Positions 25,197-32,179 of a stretch of 58,561 nt of DNA are shown here, in pieces. The position numbers and the translations under genes were made by a program. The notes beneath the pieces were generated by a model, which saw only the letters and a list, made by a program, of their open reading frames with translations, was not told where the DNA came from and ran no database searches. Source of the DNA: Pseudomonas nicosulfuronedens (GTDB lineage Bacteria; Pseudomonadota; Gammaproteobacteria; Pseudomonadales; Pseudomonadaceae). The stretch covers positions 1 through 58,561 of the forward strand of contig NZ_SWDV01000045.1 in NCBI RefSeq assembly GCF_005877905.1, written 5' to 3'. The stretch's first letter is position 1. The number at the start of each line of letters is the position of its first letter.

Positions 25197-25406
25197 TCAG
25201 ATAACCTGAACTTCGTCAGCCTGCAGGCCCTTCTGGCCTTCAACCACAACGAAGGAGACCTTCTGGCCTTCCTGCAGCGATTTGAAGCCGGTGCCCTGGA
25301 TGGAGCGGAAGTGCACGAAGACATCGTTGCCGCTTTCCGGAGTGATGAAGCCGAAGCCCTTGGCGTCATTGAACCACTTGACGGTGCCGGTCTGACGATT
25401 CGACAT
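25197..25406 (-). CDS. Cold-shock family protein (CSD)
   Basis: A protein of 69 residues with the full cold-shock domain: RNP1 motif KGFGFITPE and RNP2 motif VFVHFRSI. It binds single-stranded DNA/RNA as a chaperone. Length and sequence fit Pseudomonas CapA/CapB/CspD-type proteins. The start at 25406 follows an AAGGTG site, and an AT-rich leader precedes it. A terminator shared with the convergent gene lies just after the stop. Confidence 0.95.
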   Translation of the reverse strand: MSNRQTGTVKWFNDAKGFGFITPESGNDVFVHFRSIQGTGFKSLQEGQKVSFVVVEGQKGLQADEVQVI

Positions 25407-25611
25407 GGAAATACACCTTGAACAATTGAATATTGTTTTGCGGAAAAGTCCGCGCTCGTCCTGAGTTGCAAGGTGCAGTCGAAGCCGGGCGGCGGGGCAT
25501 GGCCCCACCTGGTCACGAGCCACAGTGACCCAAGCAAACACAGTGGCCCGCAGCATACCGACAAATTTTCGGGAAAGCGACAGCCCGCCGGTATCGAGAA
25601 CCGATACAGCG

Positions 25612-25926
25612 TCAGTGGCTCAATTTCAGGCCGACCAGTCCGCACAGGATCAGCGCAACGCTGAGCAGGCGTACCGGCGCCATGGACTCGCCGAACAGCA
25701 CGATGCCGACGATGACGGTGCCCACTGCGCCAACGCCGGTCCAGATGGCGTAGGCGGTGCCCAGCGGCAGATTTCTCATGGCCAGGCCCAGCAGTCCCAT
25801 GCTGGTGATGATCGCCAGCACGGTCAAAGCGGTCGGTATCGGACGGGTGAAACCTTCGGTGTATTTCAATCCGACGGCCCAGGCGACTTCGAACAGGCCG
25901 GCGACGAACAGGATGATCCAGGACAT
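25612..25926 (-). CDS. gdx: SMR-family guanidinium exporter Gdx (SugE)
   Basis: A protein of 104 residues with four transmembrane helices and the SMR motifs: central E13 in [14 protein letters not shown], the WAxxxG-type Trp, and [14 protein letters not shown] in helix 3. This is the SugE/Gdx branch, whose members export guanidinium in exchange for protons. A guanidine-II riboswitch is directly upstream on the same strand, which strongly supports the assignment. The start at 25926 follows GGAGAG. E. coli EmrE-type multidrug activity is less likely. Confidence 0.93.
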   Translation of the reverse strand: MSWIILFVAGLFEVAWAVGLKYTEGFTRPIPTALTVLAIITSMGLLGLAMRNLPLGTAYAIWTGVGAVGTVIVGIVLFGESMAPVRLLSVALILCGLVGLKLSH

Positions 25927-25952
25927 GGAGCTCTCCAGACGGTGGATGGAAG

Positions 25953-26003
25953 AAAGGGCCGTCCCCGCTGGAGCACCGGAAGGTGGTGAGGTCGTCCTCA
26001 CAA
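25953..26003 (-). ncRNA. Guanidine-II riboswitch (mini-ykkC)
   Basis: On the minus strand two hairpins carry ACGR loops. The first (25986-26001) is GTGAGG-ACGA-CCTCAC with a perfect 6-base stem. The second (25956-25966) is GGGG-ACGG-CCC. Two such ACGR hairpins a short distance upstream of a gdx/SugE gene are the defining pattern of the mini-ykkC (guanidine-II) class; guanidine binding frees the ribosome-binding site at 25930s and switches the gene on. Confidence 0.85.
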
Positions 26004-26028
26004 TGTGCATTATTTTGCACAAATGTGG

Positions 26029-26049
26029 GGCGCCGGGCAACCCGGCGCC
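26029..26049. terminator. Hairpin between BASS gene and gdx leader
   Basis: The perfect 9-base stem GGCGCCGGG / CCCGGCGCC with a 3-base loop follows the stop of the minus-strand BASS gene. Only a weak T run follows, so it may be a Rho-independent terminator of modest strength. Confidence 0.5.
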
Positions 26050-26060
26050 GGCCTTCTGCC

Positions 26061-27017
26061 CTATTGCGGGGCGGTCTTCTGGACGGGTGGATCGTCGGTC
26101 ATGCGGCGGAACCAGGTGGAAAGCGTGGCGCCGGAGATGTTGTGCCAGACGCTGAACAGCGCGCTGGGCACTGCCGCCAGCGGTGAGAAGTGGGCGCTGG
26201 CCAGGGCCGCGCCGAGGCCGGAGTTCTGCATGCCGACTTCCAGCGCCAGTGACTTGCGCTGTGCCAGCGGCAGGCGGAAGACCTTGGCGGTGAAGTAGCC
26301 GAGCAGGAAGCCAAAGCCGTTGTGCAGGATTACCACGGCCATGATCAGCAGGCCGGACTCGGCGATCTTCGCCTGGCTGGCGGCGACCACGGCGGCGACG
26401 ATGATCACGATGGAAATCACCGAGATCAGCGGCAGCACATCGACCACGTGACGAACTCGCGCCCCGAGCATGCGCTGGGCGACGATGCCGAGGACGATGG
26501 GTACCACGACGACCTGCAGGATCGACCAGAACAGCGCGCCGAAGGACACCGGCAGCCAGGCTGAGGCCAGCAGCCAGATCAGCGCCGGGGTGAGCAGCGG
26601 GGCGAGGAGGGTGGTGACGCCAGCGATGGCCACCGACAGCGCCAGGTCACCGCGCGACAGCCAGGTCATCACGTTGGAGGCGGTGCCGCTGGGGCAGCAA
26701 CCGACCAGGATGACACCCACGGCGATTTCCGGCGGCAGCTGCATCAGTTGGCAGAGCAGCCAGGCCATGCCCGGCATGATGACGAAGTGGGCGATCACGC
26801 CGAGGGTGACACGCCAGGGGTGCCGGGCGACTTCGGCGAAGTCCTCGACCTTGAGCGTCAGGCCCATGCCGAACATCACCACGCCGAGCATGGGCACGAT
26901 AGCGACGGTGAGCGGAGTGAACAGGGAGGGGGCGAAGAAAGCCAGGATGGCGAAGAGCAGCACCCAGAGAGCGAAGGTGTTGCCCATGAAGCGGCTGAGC
27001 AGGATGAAAGCACGCAT
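26061..27017 (-). CDS. Bile acid:sodium symporter (BASS) family transporter
   Basis: A protein of 318 residues with about nine or ten transmembrane helices. Typical BASS sequence includes [15 protein letters not shown] near residue 50 and [20 protein letters not shown] near 105-125 (sodium-binding region). BASS members carry bile acids, pantothenate, pyruvate or other organic acids; bacterial substrates are mostly unassigned. The start at 27017 follows AAGGA. It is followed by the riboswitch-controlled gdx gene, but the terminator between them suggests separate transcripts. Confidence 0.88.
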   Translation of the reverse strand: MRAFILLSRFMGNTFALWVLLFAILAFFAPSLFTPLTVAIVPMLGVVMFGMGLTLKVEDFAEVARHPWRVTLGVIAHFVIMPGMAWLLCQLMQLPPEIAVGVILVGCCPSGTASNVMTWLSRGDLALSVAIAGVTTLLAPLLTPALIWLLASAWLPVSFGALFWSILQVVVVPIVLGIVAQRMLGARVRHVVDVLPLISVISIVIIVAAVVAASQAKIAESGLLIMAVVILHNGFGFLLGYFTAKVFRLPLAQRKSLALEVGMQNSGLGAALASAHFSPLAAVPSALFSVWHNISGATLSTWFRRMTDDPPVQKTAPQ

Positions 27018-27090
27018 GGGCCGTCCTTCTCTTTAATGTGGGCCTTGCTGTGTTGTCAGGCGCCGCGCGGAGGCGGCGCCTGATGGGGCA

Positions 27091-28011
27091 TCAGATGCCT
27101 TCGGGCATCGCTTCGCCACCGAGCGCTTCGATCAGTGCCGGAATGAACTCGGCGAAGGTCAGCATCATCAGGGTGAAGCTGGCGTCGAGCTGGCCGAGGG
27201 CGTCTTCGCCGCCGTCCTGCTCCGCCTTTTCCTGCAGCATGTCTTCGAAACGCAGGCGCTTGATTGCGACCTTGTCGTCGAGCACGAAGGACAGCTTGTC
27301 CGACCAGGCCAGGGACAGCTGGGTGACCAGCTTGCCGGAGGTCAGGTGCAACTGGATTTCCTCGCTGGTCAGGTCCTGGCGCTTGCAGCGCACCACGCCG
27401 CCATCTTCGTGGGTATCACGCAGCTCGCACTCGTCGAGGACGAAGAAGTCGCCGGCGGCTTCCTGGGTCTTCACCCAGTCGGTCAGGGTGGCGGTCGGCG
27501 CGGTCTTCACGGTCAGCGGACGAACCGGCAGCGAGCCCAAGGCTTCGCGCAGAGTGGACAGCAGGTCTTCGGCCTTCTTCGCGCTGGAGGTATCGACCAG
27601 GATCAGGCCGAGGCTCGGGGCGATGGCGGCGAAGGTCACCGAACGGCGGATGAAGGCACGCGGCAGCAGGGTCTGGACAATCTCGTCCTTGAGCTGGTCG
27701 CGCTCCTTTTTATAGACCTTGCGCATCTGCGCAGCTTCGATCTCGTCGACCTTCTCCTTGAGCGCGTCGCGCACCACGCTGCCAGGGAGGATGCGCTCTT
27801 CCTTGCGCGCGCTGACCAGGAAGAAGCCTTCGCTGGCGTGCACCAGCGGGGCGTCCGGGCCCTTGCCGAAAGGTGCGGAGAAACCGTAGGTAGTCAGTTC
27901 CTGGCTGGCGCAGGAGCGCGCCGGCTTGCTGGCCAGGGCCTTCTCCAGGGCATCGGCGTCGATCTGCAGATCCTGGGTGAGGCGGTATACGAGCAGGTTG
28001 CGGAACCACAT
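27091..28011 (-). CDS. rdgC: Recombination-associated protein RdgC
   Basis: A protein of 306 residues, the usual length. It starts [13 protein letters not shown] and contains [33 protein letters not shown], both characteristic. RdgC forms a ring-shaped dimer on double-stranded DNA and limits RecA activity. The start at 28011 has a weak AGGAG-like site in the leader. It stands alone, between BASS on the left and tRNA genes on the right. Confidence 0.97.
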   Translation of the reverse strand: MWFRNLLVYRLTQDLQIDADALEKALASKPARSCASQELTTYGFSAPFGKGPDAPLVHASEGFFLVSARKEERILPGSVVRDALKEKVDEIEAAQMRKVYKKERDQLKDEIVQTLLPRAFIRRSVTFAAIAPSLGLILVDTSSAKKAEDLLSTLREALGSLPVRPLTVKTAPTATLTDWVKTQEAAGDFFVLDECELRDTHEDGGVVRCKRQDLTSEEIQLHLTSGKLVTQLSLAWSDKLSFVLDDKVAIKRLRFEDMLQEKAEQDGGEDALGQLDASFTLMMLTFAEFIPALIEALGGEAMPEGI

Positions 28012-28139
28012 GAGGGGCTAACTCCTGGACACAAAGGATGCATTATTCCGTTCGGCGCGGTTCAGGCCAACCCCGTTTCGTCATTCGCGCTCTTCATCTA
28101 AGCCTTTGGAACATCTGAAAAAATTTTTCATCCGGGGGC

Positions 28140-28168
28140 TTGCCAGGTGCAAATGTCCTTCGTAGAAT
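28140..28168 (+). promoter_or_regulatory. tRNA-Val/tRNA-Asp promoter
   Basis: TTGCCA and TAGAAT lie 17 bases apart, followed by a GC-rich stretch (GCGCCCC), the pattern of strong stringent-controlled stable-RNA promoters. The tRNA starts 20 bases downstream. Confidence 0.75.
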
Positions 28169-28188
28169 GCGCCCCACTTCGAGACGAA

Positions 28189-28264
28189 GGGTGATTAGCT
28201 CAGCCGGGAGAGCATCTGCCTTACAAGCAGAGGGTCGGCGGTTCGATCCCGTCATCACCCACCA
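28189..28264 (+). tRNA. tRNA-Val (TAC anticodon)
   Basis: 76 bases with CCA encoded. The acceptor stem is GGGTGAT / ATCACCC, the D-loop GCTCAGCCGGGAGAGC, the anticodon loop CTTACAA within TCTGC/GCAGA, and the T-arm GGCGGTTCGATCCCGTC. All stems pair. Confidence 0.97.
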
Positions 28265-28277
28265 CTCGAGGTCCGAC

Positions 28278-28354
28278 GCAGCGGTAGTTCAGTCGGTTAG
28301 AATACCGGCCTGTCACGCCGGGGGTCGCGGGTTCGAGTCCCGTCCGCTGCGCCA
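28278..28354 (+). tRNA. tRNA-Asp (GTC anticodon)
   Basis: 77 bases with CCA encoded. The acceptor stem is GCAGCGG / CCGCTGC with G discriminator, the anticodon loop CTGTCAC in the stem CCGGC/GCCGG, and the T-arm GCGGGTTCGAGTCCCGT. It follows the tRNA-Val by 13 bases and shares its promoter. Confidence 0.97.
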
Positions 28355-28361
28355 CAATTCG

Positions 28362-28400
28362 AAAAGCCCTCAGGTAGCGATACCTGAGGGCTTTTTCTTT
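28362..28400 (+). terminator. Rho-independent terminator of the tRNA operon
   Basis: AAAAGCCCTCAGGTA and TACCTGAGGGCTTTTT form a long stem with GCGA loop and a T tract, starting 8 bases past tRNA-Asp. Confidence 0.9.
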
Positions 28401-28639
28401 GCCTGCCTTTTATCTGCAAATGCTTTTCCCGCAAAAGCTCCCCGCCGAAAGTTGCCCGCTTCGATCACAGCGATTTCGTGCTGGCCGTCTGACTTATCCT
28501 GTTAATTTTCTTATAAGTTTGCTGTGGGAACTTCTCCCTTGGCAGTGGTTCCTATTGCCCATAGCCACTGGCCACGAGCGCCTGATAAGCTCGCGGCTTC
28601 ATTACTTCAGCCATGACGGCGCAAAGACAAGGATTCAGC

Positions 28640-29380
28640 ATGAAACAACATCGGTTGGCGGCAGCGATCGCGCTGGTCGGCCTGGTTCTCGCGGGCTGCG
28701 ACAAACAGGCCGCCGAAGTGGAACTCAAGACTCCTGCGCAGAAAGCGTCCTACGGCATCGGCCTGAACATGGGCAAGAGCCTCGCCCAGGAAGGCATGAA
28801 TGACCTGGATTCGAAAGCCGTCGCCCTGGGGATCGAAGACGCTGTCGGCAAACAGAAGCAGAAGCTGACCGACGAAGAGCTCACCGAAGCCTTCAGCGCC
28901 CTGCAGAAGCGTGCTGAAGAGCAGGTCGCCAAGAAGAATTCCGAGGCGCTGGAAGCCGGCAAGAAATTCCTCGAGGAAAACGGCAAGCGCGAAGGCGTGG
29001 TCACCACCAAGTCCGGCCTGCAATACGAAGTCGTGAAGAAAGCCGACGGCGCACAGCCCAAGGCCACCGACGTCGTCACCGTTCACTACGAAGGCAAGCT
29101 GGTCGATGGTACGGTCTTCGACAGCTCCATCCAGCGTGGCAGCCCGATCGACCTGCCGGTTGGCGGCGTGATTCCGGGTTGGGTCGAAGCCCTGCAACTG
29201 ATGCACGTCGGCGAGAAGATCAAGCTCTTCATCCCGAGCGAGCTGGCCTATGGCGCCCAGAGCCCGAGCCCGACCATCCCGGCCAACTCGGTCCTGGTGT
29301 TCGACCTGGAACTGCTGGCCATCAAGGACCCGAACCAGCCTGACGCTGCCGAAGCTCCGGCGGAAGAACCGAAGAAGTAA
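28640..29380 (+). CDS. FKBP-type peptidyl-prolyl isomerase lipoprotein
   Basis: A protein of 246 residues of the FkpA/Mip type. A lipoprotein signal peptide ends LVLAG-C20. Residues about 30-125 form the dimerisation helices; the FKBP domain runs about 130-230 with VHYEGKLVDGTVFDSS, GVIPGWVEALQLMHVGEK and YGAQSPSPTIPANS. It folds prolyl peptide bonds in the periplasm. The start at 28640 follows AAGGA. A terminator lies directly after the stop. Confidence 0.95.
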   Translation: MKQHRLAAAIALVGLVLAGCDKQAAEVELKTPAQKASYGIGLNMGKSLAQEGMNDLDSKAVALGIEDAVGKQKQKLTDEELTEAFSALQKRAEEQVAKKNSEALEAGKKFLEENGKREGVVTTKSGLQYEVVKKADGAQPKATDVVTVHYEGKLVDGTVFDSSIQRGSPIDLPVGGVIPGWVEALQLMHVGEKIKLFIPSELAYGAQSPSPTIPANSVLVFDLELLAIKDPNQPDAAEAPAEEPKK

Positions 29381-29401
29381 CTGAGTACCTTCGTACCAGA
29401 G

Positions 29402-29431
29402 AAAACGCCCCGTTACCCACGGGGCGTTTTC
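29402..29431 (+). terminator. Rho-independent terminator
   Basis: AAAACGCCCCGT and ACGGGGCGTTTT pair around TACCC... with a following T-rich tail, 21 bases after the FKBP stop. Confidence 0.85.
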
Positions 29432-29754
29432 ATTTGTGCCGGGAACGCTCTGGAACGCTGCGCTGACCACCGGGTCTGAAAGGGAGTAACCTTGGGGGCG
29501 GTGTTACCCTTATGCACATATTTGACGCAGTTGAAACAATGTCCTCCCCTTGACATTGATGAGCCCATCGCTTAGCCGCAACTGCATGATTTTTAACGCA
29601 TTTACAGGGCTGAACAAAAAATCGCCGATCTGTCTGCAGGCCTCGTGGCTCGGGCGTTTTGGCGATATAGGGGGTGGCTTTCAACAGAGTTATCCACAGG
29701 AAAGGTGGATAACCTGAACCCGCTCTGTACGAATCTTCCTATCGAGGTGAGTCG
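29432..29754. other. Intergenic stretch before the DUF1232 gene
   Basis: No open reading frame of note over 323 bases. The right end holds a paired DnaA-box-like inverted repeat at 29689-29713, and the promoter of the DUF1232 gene should lie near it. Nothing else recognisable. Confidence 0.6.
29689..29713. promoter_or_regulatory. Paired DnaA-box-like inverted repeat
   Basis: GTTATCCAC (29689-29697) and GTGGATAAC (29705-29713) form a perfect 9-base inverted repeat with a 7-base spacer. The left arm plus the next base is TTATCCACA, the DnaA consensus; the right is TTATCCACC on the other strand. It lies 42 bases before the DUF1232 start. Confidence 0.5.
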
Positions 29755-30180
29755 ATGAAAAAGCCTCCGGGATTTGACCGTTTCCTGAAGCTCGCCAGCC
29801 GTTTCATCGCTGGCGGGAGATTGCCGGCACTGCTGTTCGCGGTGTCGCGAAAGAGTGGCCGGGTCAAGCTGGCCAAGACCGATCTGAAGCTGCTGCAGGA
29901 GTTGCTGGTGGCCTGGGTGCGGGGCGATTACCGCGGCATCAGTTCCCAGGCGCTGGTCTCGGTGGTGGCGGCGCTGTTGTACTTCCTCTCGCCGGTGGAC
30001 CTGGTGCCCGACTGGCTGCTGGGCGTCGGTTTCCTCGACGACCTGGCGGTGCTGGCCTGGGTGATCCGTCGCTGGCAATCGGAGATCGATGCCTTCAAGG
30101 TCTGGCGCGATGCGCAGGGAGTGGAAACCCGCGAAGCACTGAAGCAGCTCCCGCCGCCGGAAGCGATTCAGCGCCTTTGA
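29755..30180 (+). CDS. YkvA/DUF1232 family protein
   Basis: A protein of 141 residues with the DUF1232 core LLYFLSPVDLVPDWLLGVGFLDDLAVLAW, seen in YkvA-type membrane-associated proteins of unknown function. One or two hydrophobic segments lie about 75-110. A GAGGTGA site precedes the start. Its stop converges with the solute-binding-like gene, overlapping it by 13 bases. Confidence 0.8.
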   Translation: MKKPPGFDRFLKLASRFIAGGRLPALLFAVSRKSGRVKLAKTDLKLLQELLVAWVRGDYRGISSQALVSVVAALLYFLSPVDLVPDWLLGVGFLDDLAVLAWVIRRWQSEIDAFKVWRDAQGVETREALKQLPPPEAIQRL

Positions 30181-30914
30181 TGCAACCGTGCAGTCTGTTC
30201 GCCAAGCAGGCGCTGGATCGAGCCGTCACTCACCATCGCCTGCAGTACGGCATCCAGTCGTTCGGCGGGTAGCGGTAGCGCCGGGCCATACGAGCAGAAG
30301 ATCGAGTAGCGCTGCACATTGCGGCTGTTGATCGCGACGGGCAGTTCGCGGTGCTGCGCGAGAAGGAACTCCAGCGGTCGGCGCATCTCGATCAGTGCGT
30401 CGAGACGATGGGCTTCGAGCATATGCAGGCGGGTATCCAGGTCGCGCACGTCGGTACGTTTCACCCGACCTTCAGCGAAGGCTTGCATCAGCGGCGCGGG
30501 ATAGACGTAGCCCAGGCTGGTGCCGATGCGGATGTCGTGCAACTGCGCGAGGTTGTCCACAGGCGGCGCGTCTGCACGCTGGGCCAGGGCGTCTTCTTCC
30601 TCGAACAGGCTCGGCGACCAGTGCAGCTTCTCCGGTGCCTTCATCCACTGCGGATTGTTGATGCACAGCAGGTGGATCGCACCCTGGGCGAGTGCAGGTT
30701 CGGCGCGCTTGTCCGGCGTTTCGACGAAGCGAACCTCAAGCCCCAGATGCTGCCCGACGATTTCGCCCAGATCGCGGATGAAGCCAGGTGCCAATTCATG
30801 GTCGATACTTTCTGCGTAGGGCATGCCGTTGCTTGGCGAATAGCCCCAGCGCAGTTCCTCGGCGCCGCACAGGGCGCTGGCCAGGCATAGGCAGAACGGA
30901 AGGAAGCGTTGCAA
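30168..30914 (-). CDS. Family-3 solute-binding-like periplasmic protein
   Basis: About 248 residues. A short signal peptide (LQRFLPFCLCLASALCGA) precedes ELRWGYSPSNGMPYAES, and the domain resembles extracellular solute-binding proteins of family 3 (amino-acid or sensor type). No permease genes adjoin it, so it may be an orphan binding protein. I chose the TTG at 30914, which has a GGGGGG site and gives a sensible signal peptide, over the ATG at 30974, which would put an untypical stretch before it. Start uncertain. The stop overlaps the neighbouring gene. Confidence 0.7.
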   Translation of the reverse strand: MQRFLPFCLCLASALCGAEELRWGYSPSNGMPYAESIDHELAPGFIRDLGEIVGQHLGLEVRFVETPDKRAEPALAQGAIHLLCINNPQWMKAPEKLHWSPSLFEEEDALAQRADAPPVDNLAQLHDIRIGTSLGYVYPAPLMQAFAEGRVKRTDVRDLDTRLHMLEAHRLDALIEMRRPLEFLLAQHRELPVAINSRNVQRYSIFCSYGPALPLPAERLDAVLQAMVSDGSIQRLLGEQTARLHQRR

Positions 30915-31011
30915 GTCGGCCCCCCTGTCTGGTGGCGTGAGGCGGTGTGCAGTATAGCCGGCACAGGCACGCATCAGGCTGTTAAGATGGCCGTCTGCAA
31001 GGAGTGTTGTC

Positions 31012-31329
31012 ATGAACGTGCAAGTGATAATGCGTGACGGCGAAGCGGAATACGCCGTGGTCCCCTGGGCCGAATACCAGGCATTGCTGGCAGCTGCCGG
31101 CCGAGGTGCCGCCCAGATCGTCAAACCGGTCGCCGCACCGGCACTGGACGAGAAGCCGGACTGGAAAACCCTGCGAGAAGCCCGTGGCTTATCCATTGAA
31201 TCGCTGGCGCGTTCGGTGGGTATCAGCCCGTCCTACCTGGACCTGATCGAGAACGGCGAGCGCGAAGCCAGCGACGCCATCCAGCATGGCCTGCGTCGTG
31301 CCCTGGGCACTGGGGAGTCGGCTTCTTGA
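31012..31329 (+). CDS. Xre-type helix-turn-helix protein
   Basis: A protein of 105 residues. Residues about 1-30 (MNVQVIMRDGEAEYAVVPWAEYQALL) look like an antitoxin-type N-terminus; the helix-turn-helix at about 55-95 reads LREARGLSIESLARSVGISPSYLDLIENGERE. A clear AAGGAG site precedes the start. It is followed, with overlapping TTG, by an unknown gene. The toxin-antitoxin appearance is suggestive only, as no toxin is recognisable. Confidence 0.75.
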   Translation: MNVQVIMRDGEAEYAVVPWAEYQALLAAAGRGAAQIVKPVAAPALDEKPDWKTLREARGLSIESLARSVGISPSYLDLIENGEREASDAIQHGLRRALGTGESAS

Positions 31330-31691
31330 GCGTGCAGATCAGTCGCAAGCATTGGGAAGGCCTGCTCGGCGAGCTGGAAGACGCCCGCCGCCAACGCCAT
31401 CTGCTCACCTACCGCGCGCTGATCGAGCGCCTGCAACTGCCGACTCCGGCCATGACTGTGCTGACCGCCGCGCTGGAACACCTGGCTGCGCTGGATGCCC
31501 GCGCCGGTCGTCCGCTGCGCAGCTCGCTGGTGATCAGCCAGGGTGCCAGCCGCCTGCCTCGGACCGGTTTCTTCGAGTACGTCGAGCGACTGGGTCGTTT
31601 CTCCGGCGCGCCGGATGGGCCTGCTGCGGCGGGTTGGCACGCAGCAGAAGTCGCGCGCGTCTTCGAGTTCGAGTACCCCGAGGACCTCTGA
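31326..31691 (+). CDS. Hypothetical protein overlapping the Xre gene
   Basis: A protein of 121 residues of unknown family; no transmembrane segment or catalytic motif is visible. The probable start is the TTG at 31326, which overlaps the upstream stop by 3 bases (TTGA); a GTG at 31332 is an alternative. Coupled translation with the Xre-type regulator suggests a shared role. I do not recognise it. Confidence 0.65.
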   Translation: MSVQISRKHWEGLLGELEDARRQRHLLTYRALIERLQLPTPAMTVLTAALEHLAALDARAGRPLRSSLVISQGASRLPRTGFFEYVERLGRFSGAPDGPAAAGWHAAEVARVFEFEYPEDL

Positions 31692-31692
31692 C

Positions 31693-32178
31693 GTGGCGAC
31701 ACCTCGCGAGCTGTTCTGGCGCCTGCGTGCGCGGTTGAGTTATGCCGTGGCGCGACGCCTGATGGGCTGGCCATGGATGGTTCGGCAGCCGCGTTCCTGG
31801 GCCTGGATGCAGGGCCAGTTTGCGCGCATGGCAGCGCTGGGGGACGTTGGTGCACAGAGCTTCTATGGGCACCTGCTGCTGTTCCGCGGGCAGGGTTACG
31901 GCGCTCGCGAGGAGGGCTTGCGTCTGCTGCGCCTCGCCGCTGCGGCGGGGGACGACAAGGCGGCTTACCAAGTGGGCGTGCAAGCGCTCAAGGGCGATAC
32001 CCGCCATGCCGGTGATGCACAGGAAGCCGCGCGCTACTGGGGGCAGGCGGCCGGGGCGGGTCACCCGCTGGCGGCACGCAAGCTCGGCGAGTTGTATCGC
32101 AGTGGCGGCCCCGGCCTGGAGCCCGATGAAGCCCAGGCCGAGCACTACGAAACGCGTGCTCGCCAGCTGGGGCTTTGA
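31693..32178 (+). CDS. Sel1/TPR-like repeat protein
   Basis: A protein of 161 residues. Two Sel1-type repeats are visible: GLRLLRLAAAAGDDKAAYQVGVQALKGD (about 78-105) and QEAARYWGQAAGAGHPLAARKLGELYRSGGPG (about 113-144). Sel1 repeats mediate protein-protein contacts in signalling. The likely start is the GTG at 31693, one base after the upstream stop; earlier in-frame methionines lie inside the previous gene. A basic, tryptophan-rich N-terminus precedes the repeats. Third gene of a tight three-gene set beginning with the Xre gene. Confidence 0.75.
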   Translation: MATPRELFWRLRARLSYAVARRLMGWPWMVRQPRSWAWMQGQFARMAALGDVGAQSFYGHLLLFRGQGYGAREEGLRLLRLAAAAGDDKAAYQVGVQALKGDTRHAGDAQEAARYWGQAAGAGHPLAARKLGELYRSGGPGLEPDEAQAEHYETRARQLGL

Positions 32179-32179
32179 C

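Noticed and set aside
25612..25926. EmrE-type multidrug exporter
   Set aside because: The SugE/Gdx sequence pattern and the guanidine-II riboswitch point to guanidinium export.
29689..29713. Replication origin
   Set aside because: Two boxes are too few, with no dnaA, dnaN, AT-rich unwinding element or rep gene nearby.
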